43,327 nucleotides of DNA. Origin: DATJYV01 sp035499415 (lineage in GTDB: Bacteria; Bacteroidota; Ignavibacteria; UBA10030). Location: the NCBI GenBank assembly GCA_035499415.1, contig DATJYV010000186.1:1-43327 (forward strand). The letters run 5' to 3'. Shown here in pieces: positions 19,662 to 27,535 of the stretch. A program made the translations under genes and the position numbers. The notes beneath the pieces are model-generated. The model had not been told where the DNA came from. It did no database searches and saw only the letters and a list, made by a program, of their open reading frames with translations. Every line of letters begins with the position of its first letter. Within the stretch, counting starts at the first letter, position 1.

Positions 19662-19688
19662 TCGTCGGCGGTTGGAGACCCATGCATG

Positions 19689-19708
19689 ACGGACGATCGG
19701 TCGTCCGT
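19689..19708 (+). promoter_or_regulatory. Hairpin in the rplC leader
   Basis: ACGGACGA (19689-19696) pairs perfectly with TCGTCCGT (19701-19708) around a TCGG loop. It ends 12 nt before the Shine-Dalgarno AGGAG of rplC and has no U-tract. It could be a ribosomal-protein binding or processing site. Confidence 0.4.
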
Positions 19709-19729
19709 TCGGATTGACCAAGGAGCTTG

Positions 19730-20356
19730 ATGGTGAGCGGCATTCTCGGAAAAAAAATCGGCATGACAAGCTTGTTCGATGACAACGGAGAATCGATTCC
19801 GTGCACCGTCATCGAAGCGGGACCGTGCTTTGTCCTCCAGGTCAAGACGATGGAGAAGGACGGATACGTTGCGGTCCAGCTCGGCTATGATGAGAAGAAG
19901 GAGCGGCTCGCAAACCGTCCGCTGAAGGGACACGTCCAGAAGTCCGGCGCAAAGCCGATGCGGTTGCTGCGCGAATTCCGCTTTAACGGCGATTCCCCGA
20001 AGCCGGGTACGGAAGTGAAAGTGGACATCTTTTCCCGGGGAGACCTCGTCGACGTGGTGGGGCAATCAAAGGGCCGCGGCTTCCAGGGCGTTGTCAAGCG
20101 TCATCATTTTGGCGGCGTCGGCATGACGACGCACGGGGCGTCGGACCGCGTCCGCGCGCCGGGCTCAATCGGTTCGAGCTCATTTCCGTCGCGCGTGTTC
20201 AAGGGAATGCGGATGGGCGGACGCATGGGCTTCGAGCAGGTCACGGTGCGGAACCTCCGGGTGGTGAAAGTGATACCGGAATCGAACATCCTCATCGTCA
20301 AAGGCTCGGTTCCCGGCGCCATCAACAGCTATCTCGAAATTGTCAAGACGAACTAG
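19730..20356 (+). CDS. rplC: 50S ribosomal protein L3 (uL3)
   Basis: The 208-residue product starts at ATG 19730 (MVSGILGKKIGM). A TTG one codon earlier or the GTG one codon later are alternatives; the AGGAG at 19721-19725 favours the later ones. The conserved loop reaching toward the peptidyl-transferase centre reads KGRGFQGVVKRHHFGG, and the L3 signature continues through RVFKGMRMGGRMG. L3 helps nucleate 50S assembly. Confidence 0.97.
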   Translation: MVSGILGKKIGMTSLFDDNGESIPCTVIEAGPCFVLQVKTMEKDGYVAVQLGYDEKKERLANRPLKGHVQKSGAKPMRLLREFRFNGDSPKPGTEVKVDIFSRGDLVDVVGQSKGRGFQGVVKRHHFGGVGMTTHGASDRVRAPGSIGSSSFPSRVFKGMRMGGRMGFEQVTVRNLRVVKVIPESNILIVKGSVPGAINSYLEIVKTN

Positions 20357-20374
20357 GAATCTGAATCTTCGGCC

Positions 20375-21013
20375 ATGGAACTGGATGTTTTGAAAATTGA
20401 CGGTACGCCGAGCGGAGACAAAGTGACGCTTGACGCAGCGATCTTCGGGATCAAGCCGAACGACCACGCCATCTATCAGGTGGTTCGAAGTCTGCAGGCG
20501 AACCAGCGGCGTGGGACGCACAAAGTGAAGCCCCGGAACGAAGTGCGCGGCGGCGGCAAGAAGCCGTTCAAGCAGAAAAAAACAGGACGGGCTCGCGCGG
20601 GAACGACGCGATCTCCCCTCTGGGTCGGCGGCGGATCCATCTTCGGCCCTCATCCGCACGACTACGTGATCAAGCTGCCGTTCCAGGTTCGCAAGCTCGC
20701 CAGGAAATCGGCGCTCAGCTACAAGGCGAAAGACAACGCCGTCCTGGTTGTGGAGGATTTCAGCGTCGAGGCCGCCCGGACCAAGTACGTCGCCGGCATC
20801 CTGAAAGCGCTCTCGCTCGACAAGAAGAAGACGCTCCTGCTGACCAGCAGGGCGGACCAGCTTCTCTACAAGTCGGGGCGCAATATCCCGAAGCTGAACA
20901 TTCGTGAAGCGGACAAAGCGTCGACGTTCGAGATCCTGAACAATCAAATTCTTCTCATCCAGAAAAGCGCCGTCGGCGTGTTGCAGCAGTCGTTTGCCGG
21001 AGGTGCAAAGTGA
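20375..21013 (+). CDS. rplD: 50S ribosomal protein L4 (uL4)
   Basis: The product has 212 residues. Its long basic loop (about 50-95) includes GGGKKPFKQKKTGRARAG, the segment that lines the exit tunnel beside L22 and contacts macrolides. In E. coli L4 also regulates the S10 operon; no matching leader is recognised here. The stop overlaps the rplW start by 4 nt (GTGA), so the two are translationally coupled. Confidence 0.96.
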   Translation: MELDVLKIDGTPSGDKVTLDAAIFGIKPNDHAIYQVVRSLQANQRRGTHKVKPRNEVRGGGKKPFKQKKTGRARAGTTRSPLWVGGGSIFGPHPHDYVIKLPFQVRKLARKSALSYKAKDNAVLVVEDFSVEAARTKYVAGILKALSLDKKKTLLLTSRADQLLYKSGRNIPKLNIREADKASTFEILNNQILLIQKSAVGVLQQSFAGGAK

Positions 21014-21303
21014 CCGGCATCCTCGTCCGTCCGATCATCACGGAAAAGATGACGACCCTCCAGGATGCGCGCCAATATTCCTTCGAGGTTCCCGACCATT
21101 CAAACAAGATCGAGATCGGCAAGGCGGTGGAAAAACGTTTCAACGTGAAGGTCGTGAGCGTTCGCACGATGCGCGTCCACGGAAAGCGCAAGATGCAGCT
21201 GACCCGGCGCGGCCGGTTCGAGGGAAAAACGCGCTCGTGGAAAAAGGCGATCGTCACCCTGAAAGCAGGGGACAAGATCGATTACTTCGGAACAACAACC
21301 TGA
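21010..21303 (+). CDS. rplW: 50S ribosomal protein L23 (uL23)
   Basis: The start is GTG 21010 inside the rplD stop. The 97-residue product (MTGILVRPIITEKM) has the L23 core with EIGKAVEKRFNVKVVSVRTM. L23 sits at the tunnel exit and is the docking site for trigger factor and SRP. Its position between rplD and rplB is canonical. Confidence 0.96.
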   Translation: MTGILVRPIITEKMTTLQDARQYSFEVPDHSNKIEIGKAVEKRFNVKVVSVRTMRVHGKRKMQLTRRGRFEGKTRSWKKAIVTLKAGDKIDYFGTTT

Positions 21304-21324
21304 CCCAGGGTAAGAGCAGACACC

Positions 21325-22158
21325 ATGGCGATCCGCAAACTCAGACCGATGACTCCTGCGACGAGATTCTATACGATCTCGACGTTCGAAGAGATAACGA
21401 AGACGACGCCGCTGAAGTCCCTCGTCCAATCCCTCAAGAAATCGGGGGGCAGGAACAATATGGGCCGTATCACCTCGCGTCATCGGGGCGGGAGGCACAA
21501 GAGACAGTACCGCGTCATCGATTTCAAGCGTGACAAGCGCGGAGTGCCGGCGAACGTCGTTTCAATTGAGTACGACCCGAACCGTGCCTGCAGAATTGCG
21601 CTCGTGCAATACCCCGACGGCGAGAAGCGGTACATCCTGGCACCGGACGGACTGAAGGTGGGTACGCAGGTTGCTGCGGGTCCGACGGCGGACATCCTCA
21701 CGGGGAATGCGCTGCCTCTGGCGAACATTCCGCCGGCAACGTTTGTGCACAACGTCGAACTCAGACCGGGCAAAGGGGGCCAGCTCGGCCGCAGTGCCGG
21801 AAATTCGATTCAGCTCATGGCGAAGGAAGGGGACTTTGTCACGGTCAAGCTCCCCTCGGGCGAGGTTCGAAGAATTCCGGGTTTGTGTTACGCGACCATC
21901 GGCATCGTAGGAAACATCGACCATGAGAACATCAGTTACGGCAAGGCCGGCCGAAACCGATGGCGCGGGATCCGGCCGCAAACGCGCGGAATGGCGATGA
22001 ATCCGGTCGACCATCCCATGGGAGGCGGCGAAGGGAAATCGAAGAGCGGCGGCGGCTGGCAGCATCCGGAGTCTCCCTGGGGGCAGTACGCAAAGGGACT
22101 GAAGACGAGGAAGCGCAAGAATCAGTCCAACAAATACATCGTGAAACGCCGAAAGTGA
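21325..22158 (+). CDS. rplB: 50S ribosomal protein L2 (uL2)
   Basis: The 277-residue L2 has the OB and SH3-like RNA-binding core and the C-terminal block NPVDHPMGGGEG with His230, equivalent to the conserved E. coli His229 implicated in peptidyl-transferase function. It ends in the basic tail NKYIVKRRK. L2 also bridges the subunits. rpsS follows after 10 nt. Confidence 0.97.
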   Translation: MAIRKLRPMTPATRFYTISTFEEITKTTPLKSLVQSLKKSGGRNNMGRITSRHRGGRHKRQYRVIDFKRDKRGVPANVVSIEYDPNRACRIALVQYPDGEKRYILAPDGLKVGTQVAAGPTADILTGNALPLANIPPATFVHNVELRPGKGGQLGRSAGNSIQLMAKEGDFVTVKLPSGEVRRIPGLCYATIGIVGNIDHENISYGKAGRNRWRGIRPQTRGMAMNPVDHPMGGGEGKSKSGGGWQHPESPWGQYAKGLKTRKRKNQSNKYIVKRRK

Positions 22159-22168
22159 CCCCTGAGCC

Positions 22169-22456
22169 ATGAGCCGTTCCGTAAAAAAAGGTCCCTATGT
22201 GGACAATAAACTTTTGAAGAAGATCGAAGCGCTGAACAAGTCGAACCAGAAGCGCGTTGTCAAGACATGGGCGCGATCCTGTACGATCATTCCGGAGTTT
22301 GTCGGGCACACGTTTGCGGTGCACAACGGAAACAAGTTCATTCCGGTGTATGTCCACGAAGCGATGGTAGGCCACAAGCTCGGCGAGTTTGCGCCGACAA
22401 GGATTTTCCGGGCGCATCCCGGGCTCAAGAGCGAAGAAACAACAACCCCGGCCTGA
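22169..22456 (+). CDS. rpsS: 30S ribosomal protein S19 (uS19)
   Basis: The 95-residue product starts MSRSVKKGPYVDNKLLKKI and carries the S19 signature GNKFIPVYVHEAMVGHKLGE (about 54-73). S19 forms a complex with S13 in the 30S head and contacts the A-site tRNA and L5 bridge. Gene order rplB-rpsS-rplV is the universal S10-operon order. Confidence 0.97.
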   Translation: MSRSVKKGPYVDNKLLKKIEALNKSNQKRVVKTWARSCTIIPEFVGHTFAVHNGNKFIPVYVHEAMVGHKLGEFAPTRIFRAHPGLKSEETTTPA

Positions 22457-22466
22457 CGAACGAGCG

Positions 22467-22898
22467 ATGGAAGCGAAAGCGATCAATCGATACGTCGGTT
22501 CATCCCCCCGCAAGATGCGGCTGGTGATCGACCTCATCCGCGGCAGGGCCGTGGAGGAAGCGCTCAGCATTCTGCACTTCGCCCCCAAGCATGCCGCCCG
22601 CGCAGCGGAGAAGGTTCTGCGTTCGGCCATCTCCAACATCCAGAACAAGGATGAATCGGGGCGCGTGGACACGGCAACGCTCTTCGTGAAACAGGCGTTC
22701 GTGGACGGCGGGCCGATGCAGAAACGAGTCCTGCCGGCTCCGATGGGGCGGGCATTTCGTGTGAGGAAACGCTCGAACCACATTACGATCGTCGTTTCAC
22801 AACGTGAGAAGACGGAAGCAATTTTACGGGAAGTCCCGAAAAAGAAAGCGGCATCAAAGCCGGCACCGACGCAAGAGAAAAAAGCGACACCAAGCTGA
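22467..22898 (+). CDS. rplV: 50S ribosomal protein L22 (uL22)
   Basis: The ATG at 22467 (MEAKAINRYVGSSPRKMRL) gives the family N-terminus; an in-frame extension back to 22389 lies within rpsS and is rejected. The 143-residue product has the core plus the tunnel hairpin (MQKRVLPAPMGRAFRVRKR) and a Lys/Ala/Pro-rich C-terminal tail of about 25 residues (VPKKKAASKPAPTQEKK) beyond the usual L22 end. Confidence 0.95.
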   Translation: MEAKAINRYVGSSPRKMRLVIDLIRGRAVEEALSILHFAPKHAARAAEKVLRSAISNIQNKDESGRVDTATLFVKQAFVDGGPMQKRVLPAPMGRAFRVRKRSNHITIVVSQREKTEAILREVPKKKAASKPAPTQEKKATPS

Positions 22899-22910
22899 CG
22901 GGAGGTTCGA

Positions 22911-23552
22911 TTGGGCCAGAAGACAAATCCGAACGGTTTTCGATTGGGCGTGGTTCGCGCCTGGGACGCCAACTGGTATGACGACAAAAGCTTTGCCGGG
23001 AAGCTCCAGGAGGACCTCGTCGTGCGGAATTACGTTCGGAACCGTCTGAAGAAGGCGGGGATTTCCCGCATTCAGATCGACCGGACCCCCAAGCGCGCCG
23101 TCATCACGATCCACACGTCCCGTCCGGGAATCGTGATCGGGAAAAGCGGCAAAGAGATCGCCCAGCTCGAAGAGGAGCTCAAGAAAGTAACCTCGAAAGA
23201 AGTGAAGATTCTCATCCACGAAATCAAACGGCCGGAGTTGGAATCGTACCTCGTGGCAGAGACGATTGCCAACCAGCTTGAGGGACGGATTTCGTTCCGG
23301 CGCGCGATGAAGCAGGCGATCACGGCCTCCATGCGCATGGGTGCGGAGGGCATTCGCGTCAAATGCGGCGGCCGGCTGGGTGGGGCTGAGATCGCACGGA
23401 CCGAGCAGTACAAAGAGGGACGCATCCCGCTCCAGACGCTTCGGGCGGACATCGATTACGCATCGGCAACGGCCTACACGATTTACGGAACCATCGGCGT
23501 CAAAGTCTGGATTTGCAAAGGCGAAATTCTCGGCACGGTCACACGGTCATAA
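22911..23552 (+). CDS. rpsC: 30S ribosomal protein S3 (uS3)
   Basis: The start is TTG 22911, giving the conserved GQKTNPNGFRLG. The 213-residue product has an N-terminal KH domain with RPGIVIGKSGKEIAQLEEEL (about 70-90) and the C-terminal S3 domain with GRLGGAEIART. S3 sits at the mRNA entry and contributes helicase activity with S4 and S5. Confidence 0.97.
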   Translation: MGQKTNPNGFRLGVVRAWDANWYDDKSFAGKLQEDLVVRNYVRNRLKKAGISRIQIDRTPKRAVITIHTSRPGIVIGKSGKEIAQLEEELKKVTSKEVKILIHEIKRPELESYLVAETIANQLEGRISFRRAMKQAITASMRMGAEGIRVKCGGRLGGAEIARTEQYKEGRIPLQTLRADIDYASATAYTIYGTIGVKVWICKGEILGTVTRS

Positions 23553-23564
23553 GGGACTTGCATC

Positions 23565-23984
23565 ATGCTGATGCCCAAGAGGGTAAAATTCAGGAAAGCC
23601 CAGCGAGGACGGATGAGCGGCAAAGCGACGCGGGGAGCGACTGTCGCGTTCGGCGATTACGGCCTCAAGGCGCTCGAGCCGGGATGGATCACGCAGCGGC
23701 AGATCGAGGCGTCGCGCGTGGCGCTGACCCGCATGATGAAACGCGAAGGTAAAGTGTGGATCCGGATTTTTCCCGACAAACCCGTCACGAAGAAACCGGC
23801 AGAAACACGCATGGGAAGCGGCAAGGGAATACCCGAGTTCTGGGTGGCGGTGGTGAAACCCGGGAGAATTCTGTTTGAGCTGGGCGGAGTCAGCCGCGCT
23901 CTCGCCGCGGAAGCAATGCTTCTTGCCAAGCACAAATTGCCGATCAAAACCAAGTTTGTCAGTCGCATCGACCTCGAAGGATAG
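23565..23984 (+). CDS. rplP: 50S ribosomal protein L16 (uL16)
   Basis: The ATG at 23565 lies eight nt after AAGGGA; Met3 at 23571 is a possible later start. The 139-residue product (MLMPKRVKFRKAQRGRMSG) has the central motif RMGSGKGIPEFWVAVVKPG (about 82-100). L16 contacts the A-site tRNA elbow and is needed late in 50S assembly. Position between rpsC and rpmC is canonical. Confidence 0.97.
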   Translation: MLMPKRVKFRKAQRGRMSGKATRGATVAFGDYGLKALEPGWITQRQIEASRVALTRMMKREGKVWIRIFPDKPVTKKPAETRMGSGKGIPEFWVAVVKPGRILFELGGVSRALAAEAMLLAKHKLPIKTKFVSRIDLEG

Positions 23985-23993
23985 CATCGCCCT

Positions 23994-24221
23994 ATGAAAA
24001 CGAAGGATATACGGCAACTGTCCGATGCCGAGCTTCAGAAACGCGTCGCCGACGAGAAAGAAAGTCTGAGTCAGCTGCTTTTCCAGAAGGTTATCGGCCA
24101 GTTGGAAAATCCGATGAAAATTACGCAGTCGAAGAAGGATATCGCACGCTTCAAGACGATTCTCCGGGAGCGCATGAAAACAGTCGCGCCGACGGCCGCC
24201 AATCCGGAGAAACCCAAATGA
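23994..24221 (+). CDS. rpmC: 50S ribosomal protein L29 (uL29)
   Basis: This 75-residue protein is predicted to form two helices (MKTKDIRQLSDAELQKRV and then a basic second helix with KKDIARFKTILRER), ending in a short Pro/Lys tail. L29 lies by the tunnel exit next to L23. Its stop overlaps the rpsQ ATG by 4 nt (ATGA), implying coupled translation. Confidence 0.93.
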   Translation: MKTKDIRQLSDAELQKRVADEKESLSQLLFQKVIGQLENPMKITQSKKDIARFKTILRERMKTVAPTAANPEKPK

Positions 24222-24496
24222 GCGCAGAAGCTGCCGTTGCACCTGTTCGCGGACGACGGAAAGTCCGGGTCGGGAAAGTCATCAGTAATAAGATGAGCAA
24301 AAGCATCGTGATCGCCCTTGAGCGCCGTGTTCCCCACGTGGTCCTGAAGAAGTACTTCCGGCTGACGTCGACGCTCATGGTGCATGATGAAAAGAACGAA
24401 GCGGGAGTGGGAGATTTGGTGAAAGTAATGGAGACGCGTCCTCTGAGCAAGCGAAAGCGATGGCGTTTGGTTGCCGTTCTTGAAAAAGCAAAGTAG
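24218..24496 (+). CDS. rpsQ: 30S ribosomal protein S17 (uS17)
   Basis: The 92-residue product has an S17 OB-fold with the core GKVISNKMSKSIVIALERRV and the signature-like GDLVKVMETRPLSKRKRWRL. The first 15 residues (AEAAVAPVRGRR) are a slightly longer N-terminus than usual. S17 is a primary 16S-binding protein in the 30S body. Confidence 0.96.
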   Translation: MSAEAAVAPVRGRRKVRVGKVISNKMSKSIVIALERRVPHVVLKKYFRLTSTLMVHDEKNEAGVGDLVKVMETRPLSKRKRWRLVAVLEKAK

Positions 24497-24517
24497 GTAT
24501 TGAATCAGGCCTGAAGA

Positions 24518-24886
24518 ATGATCCAGGAAGAAACCAATCTCGTCGTTGCCGATAATTCAGGGGCCAAGAAGATCCGCTGCATCAGGGTCCTCGGCGGCCA
24601 CGACAAGCGCTACGCAACCGTCGGCGACCTCATCGTCGTGGCGGTCAAAGCGGCGATTCCCGGGGCGCCGGTCAAAAAGGGTGAGGTCTCCCGTGCAGTG
24701 GTGGTGCGCACAAAGAAAGAGATTCGACGAAAAGATGGATCGTACATCCGATTCGATGAGAACGCCGCCGTCCTCCTCAACCAACAGGGGGAACCAAGGG
24801 GGACGCGTATCTTCGGCCCTGTCGCTCGAGAACTGCGCGAGCGTCAGTTCATGAAAATTGTCTCTCTGGCACCGGAGGTCTTGTAA
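24518..24886 (+). CDS. rplN: 50S ribosomal protein L14 (uL14)
   Basis: The 122-residue product starts MIQEETNLVVADNSGAKKI and ends FMKIVSLAPEVL, the exact family ends. L14 lies at the subunit interface, contributing to bridges with 16S h14 and being the target of the silencing factor RsfS. It is the first gene of the classical spc block, here 21 nt from rpsQ with no promoter visible. Confidence 0.98.
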   Translation: MIQEETNLVVADNSGAKKIRCIRVLGGHDKRYATVGDLIVVAVKAAIPGAPVKKGEVSRAVVVRTKKEIRRKDGSYIRFDENAAVLLNQQGEPRGTRIFGPVARELRERQFMKIVSLAPEVL

Positions 24887-24892
24887 GAAATC

Positions 24893-25228
24893 ATGGCCCA
24901 GAATCTCCACGTCCACAAGAACGACACGGTCCTCATCATTTCGGGAAATTCCCTTGGCAAGAAGGGAAAAGTTTTGAAAGTGTTCCCCGACCGGAACCGC
25001 GTCATCATTGAAAATGTCAACATCGTCAAGCGCCATTCGCGTCCGACGCAGAAAAATCCTCAAGGAGGCATTCTCCAGAAGGAGGGGTCGATCAATGCCT
25101 CGAACGTGATGGTTGTTTGCCCCAAATGCGCCCAACCGACACGCGTCGGCCATGCGCACGTGACGGACCCGGCGAGCAACCGACGGAAGACGATGCGCGT
25201 CTGTAAGCAATGCAACGAAATGTTCTGA
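24893..25228 (+). CDS. rplX: 50S ribosomal protein L24 (uL24) with zinc-ribbon-like cysteines
   Basis: The 111-residue product has the N-terminal KOW region (KNDTVLIISGNSLGKKGKVL) and a C-terminal segment with Cys76, 79, 104 and 107 in two C-x2-C pairs (CPKC, CKQC), a likely zinc site seen in some L24 lineages and absent from E. coli. L24 is an assembly initiator near the tunnel exit. Spacing of 6 nt on both sides marks tight coupling. Confidence 0.96.
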   Translation: MAQNLHVHKNDTVLIISGNSLGKKGKVLKVFPDRNRVIIENVNIVKRHSRPTQKNPQGGILQKEGSINASNVMVVCPKCAQPTRVGHAHVTDPASNRRKTMRVCKQCNEMF

Positions 25229-25234
25229 AGCACC

Positions 25235-25915
25235 ATGGCGACTGAAAAAGAACAAAAGCCGAAGCAGCCGAAGAAAGAGAAGCCGGCCAAGGCGGGAGCC
25301 CAGCCCAAGGAGGCCGGTGTTCAGGAAAAAGGGGTACCGCCCCGTCTCCACGAGCTGTACCGCCGGGCGATTGTTCCCTCACTCATGAAACGCTTCAAGT
25401 ACCGGAGCGTCATGGAGGTGCCGCGTCTGGAAAAGATCTCGATCAACATCGGCGTCGGCCAGGCCACGCAGGATCCGAAACTGCTCGATGCTGCCGTGCG
25501 CGAGCTTGAATCCATCACAGGGCAGAAAGTCTCCGTAACGCGGTCGAAGAAGGCAATTTCAAATTTCAAACTGCGTGAAGACCTTCCCATCGGATGCCGG
25601 GTGACACTGCGGCGGAATCACATGTACGAGTTTCTCGACCGGTTTATCAGCATCGCGCTTCCGCGCGTCCGGGATTTCCGGGGCGTATCCGATAAATCGT
25701 TCGACGGCCACGGCAACTATACCGTCGGCGTCAAAGAGCAGATCATCTTCCCGGAAATCGATGTCGACAAGGTCACGCGCATCACCGGAATGGATGTCAC
25801 CCTCGTCACGACGGCGCATTCCGACCCCGAAGCGTATGAGTTGCTGAAGGAGCTGGGGATGCCGTTCATGAAGCGGCAGGAAGTGGTTCAATCAACCATC
25901 GAAAAACAGGCCTGA
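25235..25915 (+). CDS. rplE: 50S ribosomal protein L5 (uL5) with N-terminal extension
   Basis: The 226-residue product carries a full L5 domain from about residue 40 (PPRLHELYRRAIVPSLMKRF), with LEKISINIGVGQA, SKKAISNFKLRE and MDVTLVTTAHSDPEA. The first 35-40 residues are a Lys/Pro/Ala/Glu-rich low-complexity extension, making it longer than the usual protein of about 180 residues. ATG 25235 is 6 nt after rplX. No internal start with a good Shine-Dalgarno was seen at the domain boundary. L5 binds 5S rRNA and contacts S13. Confidence 0.96.
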   Translation: MATEKEQKPKQPKKEKPAKAGAQPKEAGVQEKGVPPRLHELYRRAIVPSLMKRFKYRSVMEVPRLEKISINIGVGQATQDPKLLDAAVRELESITGQKVSVTRSKKAISNFKLREDLPIGCRVTLRRNHMYEFLDRFISIALPRVRDFRGVSDKSFDGHGNYTVGVKEQIIFPEIDVDKVTRITGMDVTLVTTAHSDPEAYELLKELGMPFMKRQEVVQSTIEKQA

Positions 25916-25939
25916 GAATTCAGGCAACCAGGAGCAGGC

Positions 25940-26125
25940 GTGGCACGACTCGCAATGGTGGTAAAAGCAAAGAGGACTCCAAAGTTTAAAACGCGCCAGC
26001 ACAATCGCTGTGCCATCTGCGGCCGCTCGCGCTCTTATTACAGAAAGTTCGGCATTTGCCGTATCTGCCTGCGCCAGCTCGCTCTCGACGGCAAAATCCC
26101 GGGCGTTCGCAAGGCAAGCTGGTGA
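25940..26125 (+). CDS. rpsN: 30S ribosomal protein S14 type Z (uS14)
   Basis: The start is GTG 25940. This short 61-residue form has Cys24, 27, 40 and 43 (CAIC, CRIC), the zinc-binding type Z, rather than the roughly 100-residue zinc-free form. It ends with GKIPGVRKASW, the standard terminus. S14 packs in the 30S head near S3 and S10. Confidence 0.97.
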   Translation: MARLAMVVKAKRTPKFKTRQHNRCAICGRSRSYYRKFGICRICLRQLALDGKIPGVRKASW

Positions 26126-26149
26126 CGCCGGCACAACTTTGAAGGCATC

Positions 26150-26545
26150 ATGACGACAACGGACCCCATCGCAGATTTTCTCACTCGCATTCGAAACGCC
26201 GCGCGGGCGCGCCATCGACGCGTCGATATCCCGGCGTCTCGCACAAAGAAGGCGCTCGCGCAGTTGCTTCAACAGCAGAAATTCATCGGGAATTTTACCG
26301 TCCTGGAAGACAAAAAACAGGGCGTGATTCGGATTAATCTGAAGTACAATGCCGGCAAGCCCGTCATCACGGGGATGCGGCGCGTGAGCAAGCCGGGGAT
26401 CAGGCAGTACCGCGGGTCCAAAAACCTCCCGCGTGTCCTCGGCGGGTTGGGCGTTGCCATCGTGTCCACGCCGAAAGGGATCATGACGGATTCCGAGGCG
26501 AGGAAACAAAACCTCGGCGGCGAAGTCCTGGCGTACATCTGGTAA
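26150..26545 (+). CDS. rpsH: 30S ribosomal protein S8 (uS8)
   Basis: The 131-residue product starts MTTTDPIADFLTRIRNAARA and carries the S8 C-terminal signature GLGVAIVSTPKGIMTDSEAR (about 98-117). S8 binds the 16S central domain and in E. coli represses the spc messenger at rplE. Whether the same feedback exists here cannot be told from the sequence. Confidence 0.97.
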   Translation: MTTTDPIADFLTRIRNAARARHRRVDIPASRTKKALAQLLQQQKFIGNFTVLEDKKQGVIRINLKYNAGKPVITGMRRVSKPGIRQYRGSKNLPRVLGGLGVAIVSTPKGIMTDSEARKQNLGGEVLAYIW

Positions 26546-26568
26546 GGAACGTTTGAGGAGAATGCAAC

Positions 26569-27120
26569 GTGTCGCGCATCGGTAGAAAACCCGTCGTCAT
26601 TCCCAAGGGAGTGACGATTACGGCCTCCGGCGGCGTCATCGCGGTGAAGGGACCGAAAGGCAACCTCTCCGCGGCCGTCCATCCCAGCATCGGTGTCGAG
26701 GTCAAGGATCAGGAAGTACGGCTGTCACGAAGAACCGACGAGAAAAAGGACAAGGCCCTCCACGGATTGTGGCGCGCGATCGTTCAGAACATGGTCGTCG
26801 GCGTGACGGAGGGCTATTTCAAGAAGCTCGAAATCGTCGGAGTCGGATACCGGGCAGAGATGAAAGGGAAGAAGCTGAACCTTCTGATCGGCTACAGCCA
26901 TCCGATCCTGTTTGGACCCCCCGAAGGGGTCAAAATCGAGGCACCGACCCAGACGAACATCACGATCAGCGGAGTTGACAAGCAACTCGTCGGCCTCGTC
27001 GCAGCGAAGATCCGATCCTTCCGCCCCCCCGAGCCGTACAAAGGGAAGGGAATAAAGTACGAAGGCGAGTATATTCGTCGCAAGGCCGGAAAGGCCGCGG
27101 CAGCGACTGCGACGAAATAG
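26569..27120 (+). CDS. rplF: 50S ribosomal protein L6 (uL6)
   Basis: The start is GTG 26569, after GAGGAGAA. The 183-residue product contains the duplicated L6 domains with KLEIVGVGYRAEMKGKKLNL and the signature PPEPYKGKGIKYEGEYIRRK, then an Ala/Lys-rich tail. L6 lies beside the sarcin-ricin loop and factor-binding site. Confidence 0.97.
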   Translation: MSRIGRKPVVIPKGVTITASGGVIAVKGPKGNLSAAVHPSIGVEVKDQEVRLSRRTDEKKDKALHGLWRAIVQNMVVGVTEGYFKKLEIVGVGYRAEMKGKKLNLLIGYSHPILFGPPEGVKIEAPTQTNITISGVDKQLVGLVAAKIRSFRPPEPYKGKGIKYEGEYIRRKAGKAAAATATK

Positions 27121-27143
27121 AAACCGCTATACGGAAAACACGT

Positions 27144-27512
27144 ATGATCAACAAGAATACGAAAGAACGGATCGCGAAGAAAAAGGCGCGCATCCGAAAG
27201 AAGATTTCGGGCACGGCGCTGCGCCCCCGGCTCACGATCTACCGGAGTCTGAAGCACGCGTACGCCCAGATCATCGACGATTCGACGGGTAAGACGCTTG
27301 TTGCTGCATCCTCGCTCTCCAAGGAATTGAAGGAAGAAGTGAAGAAGGCGGGAAAGCCGGTCAACATTTTCAAGTTGGTCGGTGCGGTGGCGGCGAAGAA
27401 GGCGCTCTCGAAGAATATCAAAGAAGTGGTGTTCGACCGCAACGGCTACCTTTATCACGGTCGCGTCAAAGCCGTCGCGGACGGCGCGCGCGAAGCGGGC
27501 CTGAAGTTATAA
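27144..27512 (+). CDS. rplR: 50S ribosomal protein L18 (uL18)
   Basis: The 122-residue product has a basic N-terminus (INKNTKERIAKKKARIRKK) and the L18 core RPRLTIYRSLKHAYAQIIDD-type region, ending with DGAREAGLKL, the usual terminus. L18 escorts 5S rRNA into the large subunit with L5. The spacing to rplF and to rpsE is 23 nt on each side. Confidence 0.97.
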   Translation: MINKNTKERIAKKKARIRKKISGTALRPRLTIYRSLKHAYAQIIDDSTGKTLVAASSLSKELKEEVKKAGKPVNIFKLVGAVAAKKALSKNIKEVVFDRNGYLYHGRVKAVADGAREAGLKL

Positions 27513-27535
27513 ACGAGAGGAGACGAACCAGTCCC

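Noticed and set aside
22389..22466. N-terminal extension of rplV
   Set aside because: It overlaps rpsS and is not L22-like; the family starts at the ATG at 22467.
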